From CBDUUP01 sp965370435 (GTDB lineage: Bacteria > Chloroflexota > Anaerolineae > Anaerolineales > UBA11579): a stretch of DNA of 9,155 nucleotides. The DNA lies in NCBI GenBank assembly GCA_965370435.1, contig CBDUUP010000172.1:1-9155 (forward strand). Reading direction: 5' to 3'. The position numbers and the translations under genes are program-made. Below are positions 1 through 5,835 of the stretch, piece after piece; position 1 is the first letter of the stretch; the number at the start of each line of letters is the position of its first letter. The notes under the pieces are model-generated. The model searched no databases. It was not told the origin of the DNA and saw nothing but the letters and a program-made list of their open reading frames with translations.

Positions 1-19
1 CCTGCCCCCATTTCCCCGT

Positions 20-104
20 TCACCGATTACTCGTTGCCTGATTACTTTATTACCCAATTACCTTGTTGCCTTGTTGCCCAATCACTAATTACCTATTCAC
101 TCAC
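20..104 (+). repeat. CC-type octamer array upstream of the EthD-like gene
   Basis: About eleven degenerate units lie in tandem with an 8-base period and occasional 7-base slips. The core TTRC (TTAC or TTGC, with TCAC variants) recurs at 27, 34, 42, 50, 58, 66, 74, 82, 89 and 97. Typical units are CAATTACC, TTGTTGCC and TAATTACC. They are the reverse complements of units found just after the stop codons of other genes in this window. The array ends about 30 bases before the TATAAT at 137. Function is unknown. Confidence 0.75.
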
Positions 105-136
105 AAATCCCTTAATCTCCAGGCGCGAATCTCGAA

Positions 137-142
137 TATAAT
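137..142 (+). promoter_or_regulatory. Probable -10 box (TATAAT) of the EthD-like/YbaK pair
   Basis: A perfect TATAAT sits 19 bases before the ATG at 162. A start near 149 would leave a leader of about a dozen bases containing the Shine-Dalgarno GGAGG at 150-154. No good -35 box is seen at the usual spacing; TTAATC at 112-117 gives a 19-base spacer and is weak. The call therefore rests on the -10 box and its position. Confidence 0.5.
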
Positions 143-161
143 GTGACCCGGAGGCGCAGCC

Positions 162-527
162 ATGTATAAAGTGATGATCCTGATCGAACCGCCGCCGGAC
201 CCCGCTGCTTTCGAGAAAAGCTGGCCCCGGTTCCTGGACTACGCGGAGGCTATGCCCGGCCTGCTCCGGGAGAGCCACACTGGTATAGAACATACCCGAT
301 TCGGCCACGCGCCTTTCACTGTGATCCACGAGCTGTTTTTCCAGTCTGAGCAGGCAGCCAGAGAGGCGATGGATTCCCCTGCCGGGCAGGCCGCGGGCGA
401 GGTCCTGCAAGCCATCACCGGAGGGCGGATGACCCTGCTGCTGGCAAGTCACATGGAGGACGACCTCGAAAACATCAAGAAATTCAAGGCCCAGGAGATT
501 GAGCATGACCCCCCCGACACCCCTTAG
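162..527 (+). CDS. EthD-like small dimeric alpha+beta barrel protein
   Basis: This 121-residue protein opens with a beta-strand motif, MYKVMILIEPPPD, followed by an amphipathic helix (FEKSWPRFLDYAEAMPG). It then has the pattern F-x-V-I-H-E-L-F-F-x-S-E-Q-A-A-R-E-A near residues 50-70, typical of EthD/ferredoxin-like dimeric barrels: a strand, then a helix of the 'aaf..a..sp.g' kind (here AMDSPAGQAAGEVL). EthD was first seen in an ethyl tert-butyl ether degradation cluster, but most members have no known substrate, so a catalytic role here is a guess. GGAGG at 150-154 is seven bases from the ATG, which fixes the start. The 3' end overlaps the next gene by 23 bases, so the two are probably translated together. 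The last dozen residues are charged and probably disordered. Confidence 0.75.
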   Translation: MYKVMILIEPPPDPAAFEKSWPRFLDYAEAMPGLLRESHTGIEHTRFGHAPFTVIHELFFQSEQAAREAMDSPAGQAAGEVLQAITGGRMTLLLASHMEDDLENIKKFKAQEIEHDPPDTP

Positions 528-1005
528 CCCCACCGACCTGCAAGCCTATCTGGACGAACACGCTATCCCCGGCGAGATCATCCAACTGGAGATTCCCACC
601 CTCACCGTAGAGGCCGCCGCCCAGGCCCTGGGCGTGGAGACCGGCCAGATCGTCAAGTCGGTTTTGTTCTTGGTGCGGGGCGAGGCGGTGATGACCATCA
701 CCTGCGGTACCGGCTACGTTGAACGCCGGGCGGTGGCGGCCCGTTACAATGTGGGGCGCAAGCGGGTCAAGCTGGCCGACGCGGAGGCTGTGCTGGCCCA
801 CACCGGCTATGAGGTCGGCGCGGTGCCGCCTTTCGGTTATCCTCAGCCCCTGCCCACCTTGCTCGACCCAGGCGTCTTGGAAAACGACGAAGTCTATGCG
901 GGCGGCGGCGGCGGAAACGCCATGACCCGCCTCAATCCCCAGGATATATTACGAATCACTCAGGCGGAAGTCCTCGACCTGCACAACCGACCGGAGAACG
1001 TTTAA
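505..1005 (+). CDS. YbaK/EbsC-type aminoacyl-tRNA deacylase
   Basis: This 166-residue protein fits the YbaK/ProX/EbsC fold, which hydrolyses mischarged aminoacyl-tRNA in trans (Cys-, Ala- or related tRNAs, depending on subfamily). Visible markers are the N-terminal helix DLQAYLDEHAIP, the segment GVETGQIVKSVLFLV with K51 at the expected catalytic lysine, the strand AVMTITCG, the motif GYEVGAVPPFG (101-111) and the closing LNPQDILRI that follows a glycine run (YAGGGGGNAM). The subfamily and the tRNA edited cannot be told. I chose ATG at 505 over TTG at 499 because AGGAG at 493-497 is seven bases from the ATG but only one from the TTG. The gene overlaps the EthD-like gene by 23 bases, suggesting translational coupling. 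Its stop codon TAA (1003-1005) lies inside a 14-base AACGTTTAAACGTT palindrome that begins the next repeat array. Confidence 0.85.
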   Translation: MTPPTPLSPTDLQAYLDEHAIPGEIIQLEIPTLTVEAAAQALGVETGQIVKSVLFLVRGEAVMTITCGTGYVERRAVAARYNVGRKRVKLADAEAVLAHTGYEVGAVPPFGYPQPLPTLLDPGVLENDEVYAGGGGGNAMTRLNPQDILRITQAEVLDLHNRPENV

Positions 1006-1036
1006 ACGTTCAAACGTTTCAACGTTTTCACGTTAC
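997..1036 (+). repeat. AACGTT octamer array with a 14-base palindrome
   Basis: Five units start exactly eight bases apart at 997, 1005, 1013, 1021 and 1029. They read AACGTTTA, AACGTTCA, AACGTTTC, AACGTTTT and CACGTTAC. The first two form the perfect palindrome AACGTTTAAACGTT (997-1010), which contains the stop codon of the deacylase gene. The array fills the gap up to the M23 gene, whose Shine-Dalgarno AGGAAA lies at 1051-1056. It keeps the 8-base period of the other arrays but uses a different, self-complementary word. Confidence 0.85.
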
Positions 1037-1063
1037 AACCTACAACGCTCAGGAAATTCACCT

Positions 1064-1858
1064 ATGCAAACCATAACCCCGCCGCCTCGTTCTCGCCGTA
1101 TCAAGCCGTGGCTTCTTATCTTGCTGGCCTTGTTGGTTGTTGGGGGGATTGTGGGAGGCTATGTGATCTATCGGTATTTGCTGCCCCGTCTGGGCCGCTG
1201 GTCGAATTACGGGGCTTGGGTGCAAAATCCCGACTCCCACCCGGAATGGATGAACCAGGCCGGGCAGATCTGCGGCGATGCGCCCTTTGCCTTCCCCACC
1301 GACGGGGTGATCTTCGGCCTGTGGGACGACTCCTGGCGGCCGGGCCATCGCCACCAGGGGCTGGACATCTTCGCCGGGACCGAGGTAGGCGTCACGCCGG
1401 TCTATGCCGCCTATCCCGGTTACCTGACCCGCATGCCGGATTGGATCTCGACCGTCATCATCCGCATCCCCGATGACCCCTTGCAGCCAGGACGCCAGAT
1501 CTGGACCTATTACACTCACATGGCCGACGTGGAGGGCAATTCTTTCGTCGCGGTCACTTTCCCGCCCGGCACGACGGAGGTCTACGTGGAGGCGGGGACG
1601 CTCTTGGGCTACCAGGGCAATTACTCCGGGGACCCCGGCAACCCCACCGGCCTGCACCTGCATTTCTCCATCGTGAAGGACGACGGCGAGGGCAATTTCC
1701 TGAATGAATTGAAAATCAACAACACCATAGATCCCTCGCCATATTTCAACCTGCCTGTGAACGCCAAGAAGAACCGGGATGAGCTGCCGGTGTGCGGGGA
1801 GGCAGTGAGGTTTGGGGAGGGGTTTGAGAGGGGAGAGGGTAATCAGGCAACAAGGTGA
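1064..1858 (+). CDS. Membrane-anchored M23 (LytM/lysostaphin-type) metallopeptidase domain protein
   Basis: This 264-residue protein has a basic N-terminus (RSRRIK) and one transmembrane helix at about residues 15-37 (PWLLILLALLVVGGIVGGYV). It is probably anchored in the membrane with its enzyme domain outside. The M23 zinc site is intact: H97 and D101 in HRHQGLDIF (HxxxD), H152 in TYYTHM, and H198-L-H200 in GLHLHF. M23 enzymes cut peptide cross-links of peptidoglycan or other glycine-rich peptides; here the substrate is unknown. The segment between the two motifs is longer than the minimal LytM core (LQPGRQ, VTFPPGTTEV). AGGAAA at 1051-1056, seven bases before the ATG, supports the start. 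The last codons and stop (GNQATR-stop, from 1838) are in-frame copies of the octamer repeat, so the native C-terminus may once have been different. Confidence 0.88.
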   Translation: MQTITPPPRSRRIKPWLLILLALLVVGGIVGGYVIYRYLLPRLGRWSNYGAWVQNPDSHPEWMNQAGQICGDAPFAFPTDGVIFGLWDDSWRPGHRHQGLDIFAGTEVGVTPVYAAYPGYLTRMPDWISTVIIRIPDDPLQPGRQIWTYYTHMADVEGNSFVAVTFPPGTTEVYVEAGTLLGYQGNYSGDPGNPTGLHLHFSIVKDDGEGNFLNELKINNTIDPSPYFNLPVNAKKNRDELPVCGEAVRFGEGFERGEGNQATR

Positions 1859-1877
1859 TTAGGCAGCGAGTTCACTG
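1838..1877 (+). repeat. GG-type octamer array overlapping the end of the M23 gene
   Basis: Four exact-period units, GGTAATCA (1838), GGCAACAA (1846), GGTGATTA (1854) and GGCAGCGA (1862), are followed by a weaker GTTCACTG (1870). The first units are read as codons for GNQATR, and the TGA stop of the M23 gene (1856-1858) lies inside the third. The units are reverse complements of the CC-type words at 20-104. Confidence 0.8.
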
Positions 1878-1908
1878 GTAGACAGAATAGTGGGTGATCT
1901 AGCGCCAG

Positions 1909-1950
1909 ACCCAATCACTAATTACCTAATAACTCATTACCCAATCCCTT
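1909..1950 (+). repeat. CC-type octamer array upstream of the crotonase gene
   Basis: Five units in an unbroken 8-base period read CCAATCAC (1911), TAATTACC (1919), TAATAACT (1927), CATTACCC (1935) and AATCCCTT (1943). They face the GG-type array at 1838-1877, so the two could pair imperfectly as the arms of a long stem. The last two units overlap the proposed -35 region of the crotonase promoter. AATCCCTT recurs at 106-113 and again at 1982-1989. Confidence 0.75.
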
Positions 1951-1965
1951 CTCATAAAGTATAAT
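1937..1965 (+). promoter_or_regulatory. Probable promoter of the enoyl-CoA hydratase gene
   Basis: A perfect -10 box TATAAT lies at 1960-1965. Seventeen bases upstream is TTACCC (1937-1942), a weak -35 that is itself part of an octamer unit. A start near 1972 would give a leader of about 34 bases ending in the Shine-Dalgarno GGAGGA at 1995-2000. The -10 box is convincing; the -35 box is not. Confidence 0.55.
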
Positions 1966-2005
1966 TCATCCATCATTAACCAATCCCTTTTCATGGAGGA
2001 CTCCC

Positions 2006-2782
2006 ATGTCCGAGTACACAACCATCTTGACCGAAACCAAAGACCGGGTGGGCCTGGTGCGGCTCAACCGGCCCAAGGCTCTCAACGCCCTCAACAGCGT
2101 CCTGATGGGCGAGGTGATGACCGCCCTGGAAGCCTTCGACGCGGACGAAGCTGTCGGCGCGATAGTTATTACCGGCAGTGAGCGGGTCTTCGCCGCCGGG
2201 GCTGACATCAAAGAGATGTCCGGGGCCTCGGCCATTGACATGTTGGGCCGCGAAACTCTCCATTACTTCGACCGCATCCAGAAGATCGCCAAGCCCATCA
2301 TCGCGGCGGTGTCGGGCTGGTGTTTGGGCGGGGGCAGCGAATTAGCCATGGCTTGCGACATGATCGTGGCCTCCGAGACGGCCAAGTTCGGCCAGCCGGA
2401 GATCAACCTGGGCATCTTCCCCGGGGCGGGCGGCACCCAACGCCTGACCTACGCGGTGGGCAAGGCCCTGGCCATGGAGATGATCCTCAACAACCGCACC
2501 TTGAGCGCCGATGAAGCCGCCCATTACGGCCTGGTCAACCGGGTGGTGCCGGTGGAACGCTGCCTGGACGAGGCCCTGGATCTGGCCGCCCAGATCGCCG
2601 CGAGAGCGCCCCTGGCGGTGCGTCTGGCCAAAGAGGCCATCAACCACACCTTCGAATCCTTCCTGCAGGACGGCATCAAAGACGAGCGCCGCTCCTTCTA
2701 CCTGCTCTTCGCCACCGAAGACCAGAAAGAAGGCATGCAAGCCTTCATCGAAAAACGCGCCCCTGAATGGAAGGGAAAATAG
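2006..2782 (+). CDS. Short-chain enoyl-CoA hydratase (crotonase family)
   Basis: This 258-residue protein is full length for a crotonase. It should add water to trans-2-enoyl-CoA to give 3-hydroxyacyl-CoA in beta-oxidation or related acyl-CoA pathways in the cytoplasm. The family signature is complete: NRPKALNALN (21-30), FAAGADIKEM (62-71) and CLGGGSELAMACD (106-118), then FGQPEINLGIFPGAGGTQRL (128-147). E112 and E132 fall where the two catalytic glutamates of rat mitochondrial hydratase (E144, E164) lie. A66 and G109 match its oxyanion hole. Having both glutamates argues for a true hydratase rather than an isomerase or a one-glutamate relative; chain-length preference is unknown. GGAGGA at 1995-2000 supports this ATG. 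The gene stands alone between octamer arrays, with no other beta-oxidation gene beside it. The final G of its TAG stop begins the downstream array. Confidence 0.93.
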   Translation: MSEYTTILTETKDRVGLVRLNRPKALNALNSVLMGEVMTALEAFDADEAVGAIVITGSERVFAAGADIKEMSGASAIDMLGRETLHYFDRIQKIAKPIIAAVSGWCLGGGSELAMACDMIVASETAKFGQPEINLGIFPGAGGTQRLTYAVGKALAMEMILNNRTLSADEAAHYGLVNRVVPVERCLDEALDLAAQIAARAPLAVRLAKEAINHTFESFLQDGIKDERRSFYLLFATEDQKEGMQAFIEKRAPEWKGK

Positions 2783-2821
2783 GCAATTGGGCAACAAGGT
2801 GATCAGGTAATTGGTCAACTA
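2782..2821 (+). repeat. GG-type octamer array after the crotonase stop
   Basis: Five contiguous units read GGCAATTG (2782), GGCAACAA (2790), GGTGATCA (2798), GGTAATTG (2806) and GTCAACTA (2814). The first unit starts with the last base of the stop codon. The 15-mer ATTGGGCAACAAGGT (2786-2800) recurs exactly after the pcrA stop at 8434-8448. Confidence 0.85.
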
Positions 2822-2860
2822 ACTACCCAACTACCTAACTATCCAACTACCCAACTACTC
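2821..2860 (+). repeat. AACTACCY octamer array abutting the AAC(3) start
   Basis: Five perfectly spaced units read AACTACCC (2821), AACTACCT (2829), AACTATCC (2837), AACTACCC (2845) and AACTACTC (2853). They end three bases before the ATG at 2864. The array takes the whole space where a Shine-Dalgarno would lie, and none is present. Confidence 0.9.
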
Positions 2861-2863
2861 CCC

Positions 2864-3664
2864 ATGCTTTCCTACCGCGACTTCGTTCACACTTTCCGAG
2901 AACTGGGCATTGAAGAGGGACGCCCGGTCATCGCTCACGCCTCGCTCTCCGCTTTTGGGGAGGTGAAGGGTGGGGCGCGGTCGGTGGTCGCCGCGCTGAT
3001 GGACGTGTTCGCGAGAGTCGTTGTGCCCACCTTCACCTACAAGACCATGATAAAGCCCGATCTGGGGCCGCCCAACAACGCCATGATCTACGGCAGCGGC
3101 CAGGACCAGAACCGTCTGGCGGAGATATTCCGCCCGGATATGCGCGCCTCGCCCATGATGGGCATCATCGCCGAGACCCTGCGCCGCCACTCCAGAGCGG
3201 CTCGTTCCAGCCACCCGATTTTCTCTTTCGCCGGGGTCGGCGCGCAGGACATCCTGGACGCCCAGACCATCGAGGAGCAGATCGCCCCCATCCGCATGTT
3301 GACCGAGGCGGGGGGCTGGGCGCTGCAACTCGGCGTGGACCATACCACCAACACCAGCCTCCACTACGCCGAGTCCCTGGCCGGGCGCATGCAGTTCCTC
3401 CGCTGGGCGCTGACCGAGGACGCGGCGCTGGAATGTCCCCGCTTCAACGGCTGTTCGGATGGCTTTGAGGCCATCGCCCCCCAGGTGGAGGGCATCACTC
3501 GGACAGTGGCTTTAGGGCCTAGCCGGGTCCGCGCCCTCCCTCTGCCGGAGATGGTCGCCATCACCCAGACCTGGATAGAGAACGACCCCCTGGCCCTGCT
3601 CTGCGACCGCCCTGACTGCATGCGCTGCAACGCGGTGAGGACCGACGTGGCGACGGCGGGGTAG
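2864..3664 (+). CDS. AAC(3)-family aminoglycoside N3-acetyltransferase-like protein
   Basis: This 266-residue protein is about the usual length for the Antibiotic_NAT/AAC(3) family, which moves acetyl from acetyl-CoA to an amino group, classically N3 of aminoglycosides. Family marks include VIAHASLSAFGEVKGGARSV (22-41), the strand VVVPTFTY (52-59), SRAARSSHPIFSFAGVGA (110-127) and GVDHTTNTSLHYAE (157-170). That last stretch contains H167 and E170 of the active-site 'LHxAE' type segment. Many environmental members of this family give no known resistance, so the substrate is open. The C-terminal tail has three close cysteines, C247, C252 and C255 (in LLCDRPDCMRCNAV), which could bind metal. The start is fixed by similarity of the N-terminus, not by a ribosome site: there is no Shine-Dalgarno, only the AACTACCY array up to 2860. 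The gene is the last GC-rich one before the AT-rich island. Confidence 0.82.
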   Translation: MLSYRDFVHTFRELGIEEGRPVIAHASLSAFGEVKGGARSVVAALMDVFARVVVPTFTYKTMIKPDLGPPNNAMIYGSGQDQNRLAEIFRPDMRASPMMGIIAETLRRHSRAARSSHPIFSFAGVGAQDILDAQTIEEQIAPIRMLTEAGGWALQLGVDHTTNTSLHYAESLAGRMQFLRWALTEDAALECPRFNGCSDGFEAIAPQVEGITRTVALGPSRVRALPLPEMVAITQTWIENDPLALLCDRPDCMRCNAVRTDVATAG

Positions 3665-3743
3665 GGAGGGGATTAGCGAGAAGGTTGTTTGCTCCTACCA
3701 CCGCATGATTGGCCTTATAAGTTCTTTACCGGGCCGGTGACTA

Positions 3744-3806
3744 ATGTCTCGTTCATGGCGTGTCTATAACGACCAGCATGAACAGCGTGGACAGATCCCC
3801 GAGTAG
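3744..3806 (+). pseudogene. Possible N-terminal scrap of an IS transposase
   Basis: A 20-codon reading frame starts MSRSWRVYNDQHEQRG and stops at TAG 3804-3806. The opening MSRSWRVYN resembles, from memory, the N-terminus of IS5-like DDE transposases (M-x-R-S-W-x-x-Y-N-x-x-L-x-x-R-G). If so, only the first 20 residues survive. The following bases in other frames do not clearly continue the protein. The position at the left side of the AT-rich island fits a mobile-element origin. The match is short and could be chance. Confidence 0.3.
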
Positions 3807-3886
3807 CATTCAGAGAGATTATGATTTTGGAAATGAATATTAAATGGATTTTTCCTTAACTTGAGTAATCACTATGGAGAGGTAAT

Positions 3887-4309
3887 ATGGAATTTTCAGA
3901 GAAAACCAAACTGATGGTAAAGAAGAAAGCTAACTTCGCCTGTTGTTGGTGTCGGGACCTCAAGAAATTTATTGTGATCCATCATATTACTCCCAAAGAG
4001 GATGGTGGCACAAATGATGAAGATAATGCTGCGCCGCTTTGTGATGTTTGCCACCGCCTGTATGGTGGAAATCCAGATCTCAGGAAGCAGATTAGAGAAA
4101 AACGTGACCATTGGAATGAAATATGCTCAAAAACTATGAATCCTGAATATGGCTGGCCAATTGGTCACGATGTTCCTCTCCTCGATCATTATTACAAAAT
4201 CGAACCAACGGAAGGTATTCCTCGTCCAGGAATTCAATTCACCGACATAGATCTCACCAATTCAAATGTTCCCCCATTGCTCTACTTAATCTGTATATTT
4301 CAAAGATAA
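3887..4309 (+). CDS. HNH endonuclease domain protein, apparently cut short by a frameshift
   Basis: The 140-residue frame begins with a complete HNH (beta-beta-alpha metal) nuclease domain. Zinc-binding pairs are C19-x2-C22 (FACCWC) and C52-x2-C55 (LCDVC). The catalytic set is H33 in IHHITP, N47 in DEDNAAPLC and H56 in CHRLYG, with the usual KEDGGTNDE loop between. Such domains nick or cut DNA in restriction enzymes, homing endonucleases and phage or defence proteins; which applies here is unknown. GGAGAGG at 3876-3882 supports the ATG. After residue ~133 (PPLLYL) the frame ends in an unconvincing CIFQR-stop. The +1 frame from 4290 continues smoothly into the open frame that ends at 4754, giving a protein of about 288 residues. 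The gene is AT-rich, unlike its left-hand neighbours. Confidence 0.75.
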   Translation: MEFSEKTKLMVKKKANFACCWCRDLKKFIVIHHITPKEDGGTNDEDNAAPLCDVCHRLYGGNPDLRKQIREKRDHWNEICSKTMNPEYGWPIGHDVPLLDHYYKIEPTEGIPRPGIQFTDIDLTNSNVPPLLYLICIFQR

Positions 4310-4370
4310 TCGTTATTTTGGGCAACAAAATATCCAAGGTGGCGGGAAGTGGCTATTTCTAGAAGCTAAT

Positions 4371-4754
4371 ATGCGTTTTGCATTTAGCCTTAAGATACAA
4401 GTGCGAGCATGGAACATGAGTGATGTTGACAGGCTTATGTTTTTTCTCAGCAAGGAAGAAAGATATTTACCAGAGGCATTAAGAGATCCTAAACATGCAC
4501 TTTTTGAGCAATATCTTGATAAACTAAACAAAAGTTGGGTTTTGAATGGTCCAGAGCCAAGCGGAATCGAAAATGGCGCTGGTGATTACTTCTATATATG
4601 GCGTGAAAATGGTGAGGGAAGACTGAAAATGACCACCTATACCCCTACTCTCGCTGGTATTTCAATTCACGCCCGTTTCTCTGACAAAGTGGCAACAGAA
4701 CTAGCTGCCTATCTTGAGGAGAGTGGTTTTTCGGATCCGTTAATTGGTTTTTAG
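4371..4754 (+). CDS. Probable C-terminal part of the frameshifted HNH protein; domain unknown
   Basis: The open frame from the first ATG encodes 127 residues, but it is open from 4290, just past a TAA at 4287-4289. The extra upstream residues (SVYFKDNRYFGQQ, then GGGKWLFLEAN) look like coding sequence. ATG 4371 lacks a Shine-Dalgarno (the preceding bases are TTTCTAGAAGCTAAT), so it is probably an internal methionine. I read this as the C-terminal half of the HNH protein, put out of frame by one extra base (or two missing) between 4287 and 4309. Recognisable parts are beta-strand-like MRFAFSLKIQVRAWN, a helical middle (RDPKHALFEQYLDKLNKSW) and WRENGEGRLKMTTYT. I cannot assign the domain. A separate small gene is possible but less likely. 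Confidence 0.5.
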   Translation: MRFAFSLKIQVRAWNMSDVDRLMFFLSKEERYLPEALRDPKHALFEQYLDKLNKSWVLNGPEPSGIENGAGDYFYIWRENGEGRLKMTTYTPTLAGISIHARFSDKVATELAAYLEESGFSDPLIGF

Positions 4755-4950
4755 AATTACTTCAACTTTGATTCCCATCTTCATCTTATTTTCATCCCTC
4801 AACAACTCTGCCACACGCTGGACAGGATAAATGATTCACCGGTAAGTGAAGAACATTTCCATCAAGCCATATTTAGGAAAAATCAACACGCAATATTTTT
4901 GTCTCAAGTGACTTGCTTCCCGAAAATCATCCAGGGTGTTGTTTTTACAG
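4740..4950 (-). pseudogene. Possible decayed minus-strand ORF
   Basis: Read on the minus strand from about 4950, one frame gives LDDFREASHLRQKYCVLIF and continues through KYGLMEMFFTYR to a TGA at 4838-4836. It resumes in the same frame as IIYPVQRVAELLRDENK and ends at TAA (4742-4740). A second frame over part of the same stretch gives LSCPACGRVVEG-stop, which resembles a zinc-ribbon tail. The protein-like texture suggests a remnant gene with an in-frame stop, but no homology can be claimed and chance is a fair explanation. There is no start codon with a ribosome site. The end overlaps the plus-strand ORF by 15 bases. Confidence 0.2.
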
Positions 4951-4953
4951 CCT

Positions 4954-5673
4954 TTATTTCGGTCGCCTATAATGCAATTCTAATTCAAATGGTTTCTCTT
5001 TGATAACTTCATTATCGTTCATTTTTAGTGATACCCAAACTCTTTTTGACTTTGCTCCATCACCAAATAAACCTACTTCAATAAAATATGTTCCTGGTTG
5101 AATACCAACGCCCTCTCCAAGACTTTCTCCCTCTTTGAGTGCTTGACCTTCTCTCAAAACTCTCAAAATTAGTTTTTCATCACCATTATCATATCTTTTA
5201 TATTGAGCAATATCAAGATATTGATAATCGCCCTCTCCATGTAATGCAATTGGTGAGAATGGATAGATAAAATTTCCATTATCTTTTTTGTTATCCTGTC
5301 TCGGCCAGAAAAAATACAATGGGTCAAAAGATAAAGGTTCCTGATTATTATCGACAATTCTTAACATACGACCTACACATCGGTCGATTGCACTCCGTCC
5401 ATCAATTGAGATTTTTAGCCGATAAAACCAGCTGGGATCTGGGGTGTTCTCTTTAGGTGCGTCAACATTAATATCTACTTTGAACTCAGGGAGTGCAAAG
5501 TTTGGCCGGATTAACGAGAAATAAAAAGTTGGAAGAGCAATAAGTATTGAAATTGCGGTTGAAGCTATTCCAATAGTCAGGGCATTTTCAGCATAAATCC
5601 AATATAATTCAACTACGCACGTAGATACAAATGCCAATATGAATAGAATATCTAGTGGAATAAATTTCTTCAT
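4954..5673 (-). CDS. Two-helix membrane protein of unknown function
   Basis: I do not recognise this 239-residue protein. It opens with MKKFIPLDILFILAFVSTCV, a first transmembrane helix running to about residue 25. A short loop (YAENAL) follows, then a second helix (LTIGIASTAISILIALPTFY, about residues 30-50). By the positive-inside rule both ends face the cytoplasm. The remaining ~185 residues form a soluble, strand-rich domain with PDPSWFYRLKISIDG, DPLYFFWPRQ and the closing GIQPGTYFIEVGLFGDG and RVWVSLKMN, suggesting a beta-sandwich. I chose ATG at 5673 over the ATG at 5703 because GGAGG lies six bases before it on the minus strand, while the longer form has no ribosome site. It is convergent with the HNH gene in the AT-rich island. 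Small membrane-plus-sensor proteins are common in defence islands, but nothing here proves that role. Confidence 0.65.
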   Translation of the reverse strand: MKKFIPLDILFILAFVSTCVVELYWIYAENALTIGIASTAISILIALPTFYFSLIRPNFALPEFKVDINVDAPKENTPDPSWFYRLKISIDGRSAIDRCVGRMLRIVDNNQEPLSFDPLYFFWPRQDNKKDNGNFIYPFSPIALHGEGDYQYLDIAQYKRYDNGDEKLILRVLREGQALKEGESLGEGVGIQPGTYFIEVGLFGDGAKSKRVWVSLKMNDNEVIKEKPFELELHYRRPK

Positions 5674-5835
5674 TAAAACCTCCGTATAATGAATATTGTT
5701 CAATTGAGGAACTCGACATTGGAATTAGTATATCTACAATAAGAGGAATGGGACTCTCCTGGATTGAACACACTGTAACATCAAGAACCGCTCATAGTTC
5801 AAGGAATCTAAAAAAATACCTCGTTTAGAGGCTTC

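Larger units (their letters stand above)
3665..5835. other. AT-rich island, probably acquired by transfer
   Basis: Base composition drops sharply after the AAC(3) gene and recovers just before the EF-like gene. The line at 4441-4500 has 22 G+C of 60 and that at 5281-5340 has 21 of 60, against 41 of 60 at 2521-2580 and 39 of 60 at 6841-6900. The island carries an HNH nuclease gene in two frames, a two-helix membrane protein gene, a possible transposase scrap and a possible decayed ORF. Its internal gaps (3665-3886, 4755-4953, 5674-5835) lack the octamer arrays found between the neighbouring genes. I found no clear terminal inverted repeats or target duplications. Confidence 0.6.

Noticed and set aside
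20..104. Possible CRISPR array from regular short repeats
   Set aside because: Units are 8 bases and contiguous with no unique spacers, so this is a tandem repeat, not a CRISPR.
3751..3783. GTTCATG/CATGAAC inverted repeat
   Set aside because: Only seven bases with a 19-base loop and no flanking pairing; expected by chance, and not a convincing IS end.
5674..5703. Upstream ATG adding ten residues to the membrane protein
   Set aside because: The GGAGG ribosome site lies inside this extension, six bases before the ATG at 5673.
5664..5827. Plus-strand open frame of about 55 codons ending SRNLKKYLV-stop
   Set aside because: No start codon with a ribosome site, overlaps the start of the minus-strand gene, and such lengths arise by chance in AT-rich sequence. 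A gene tail remains possible but unsupported.
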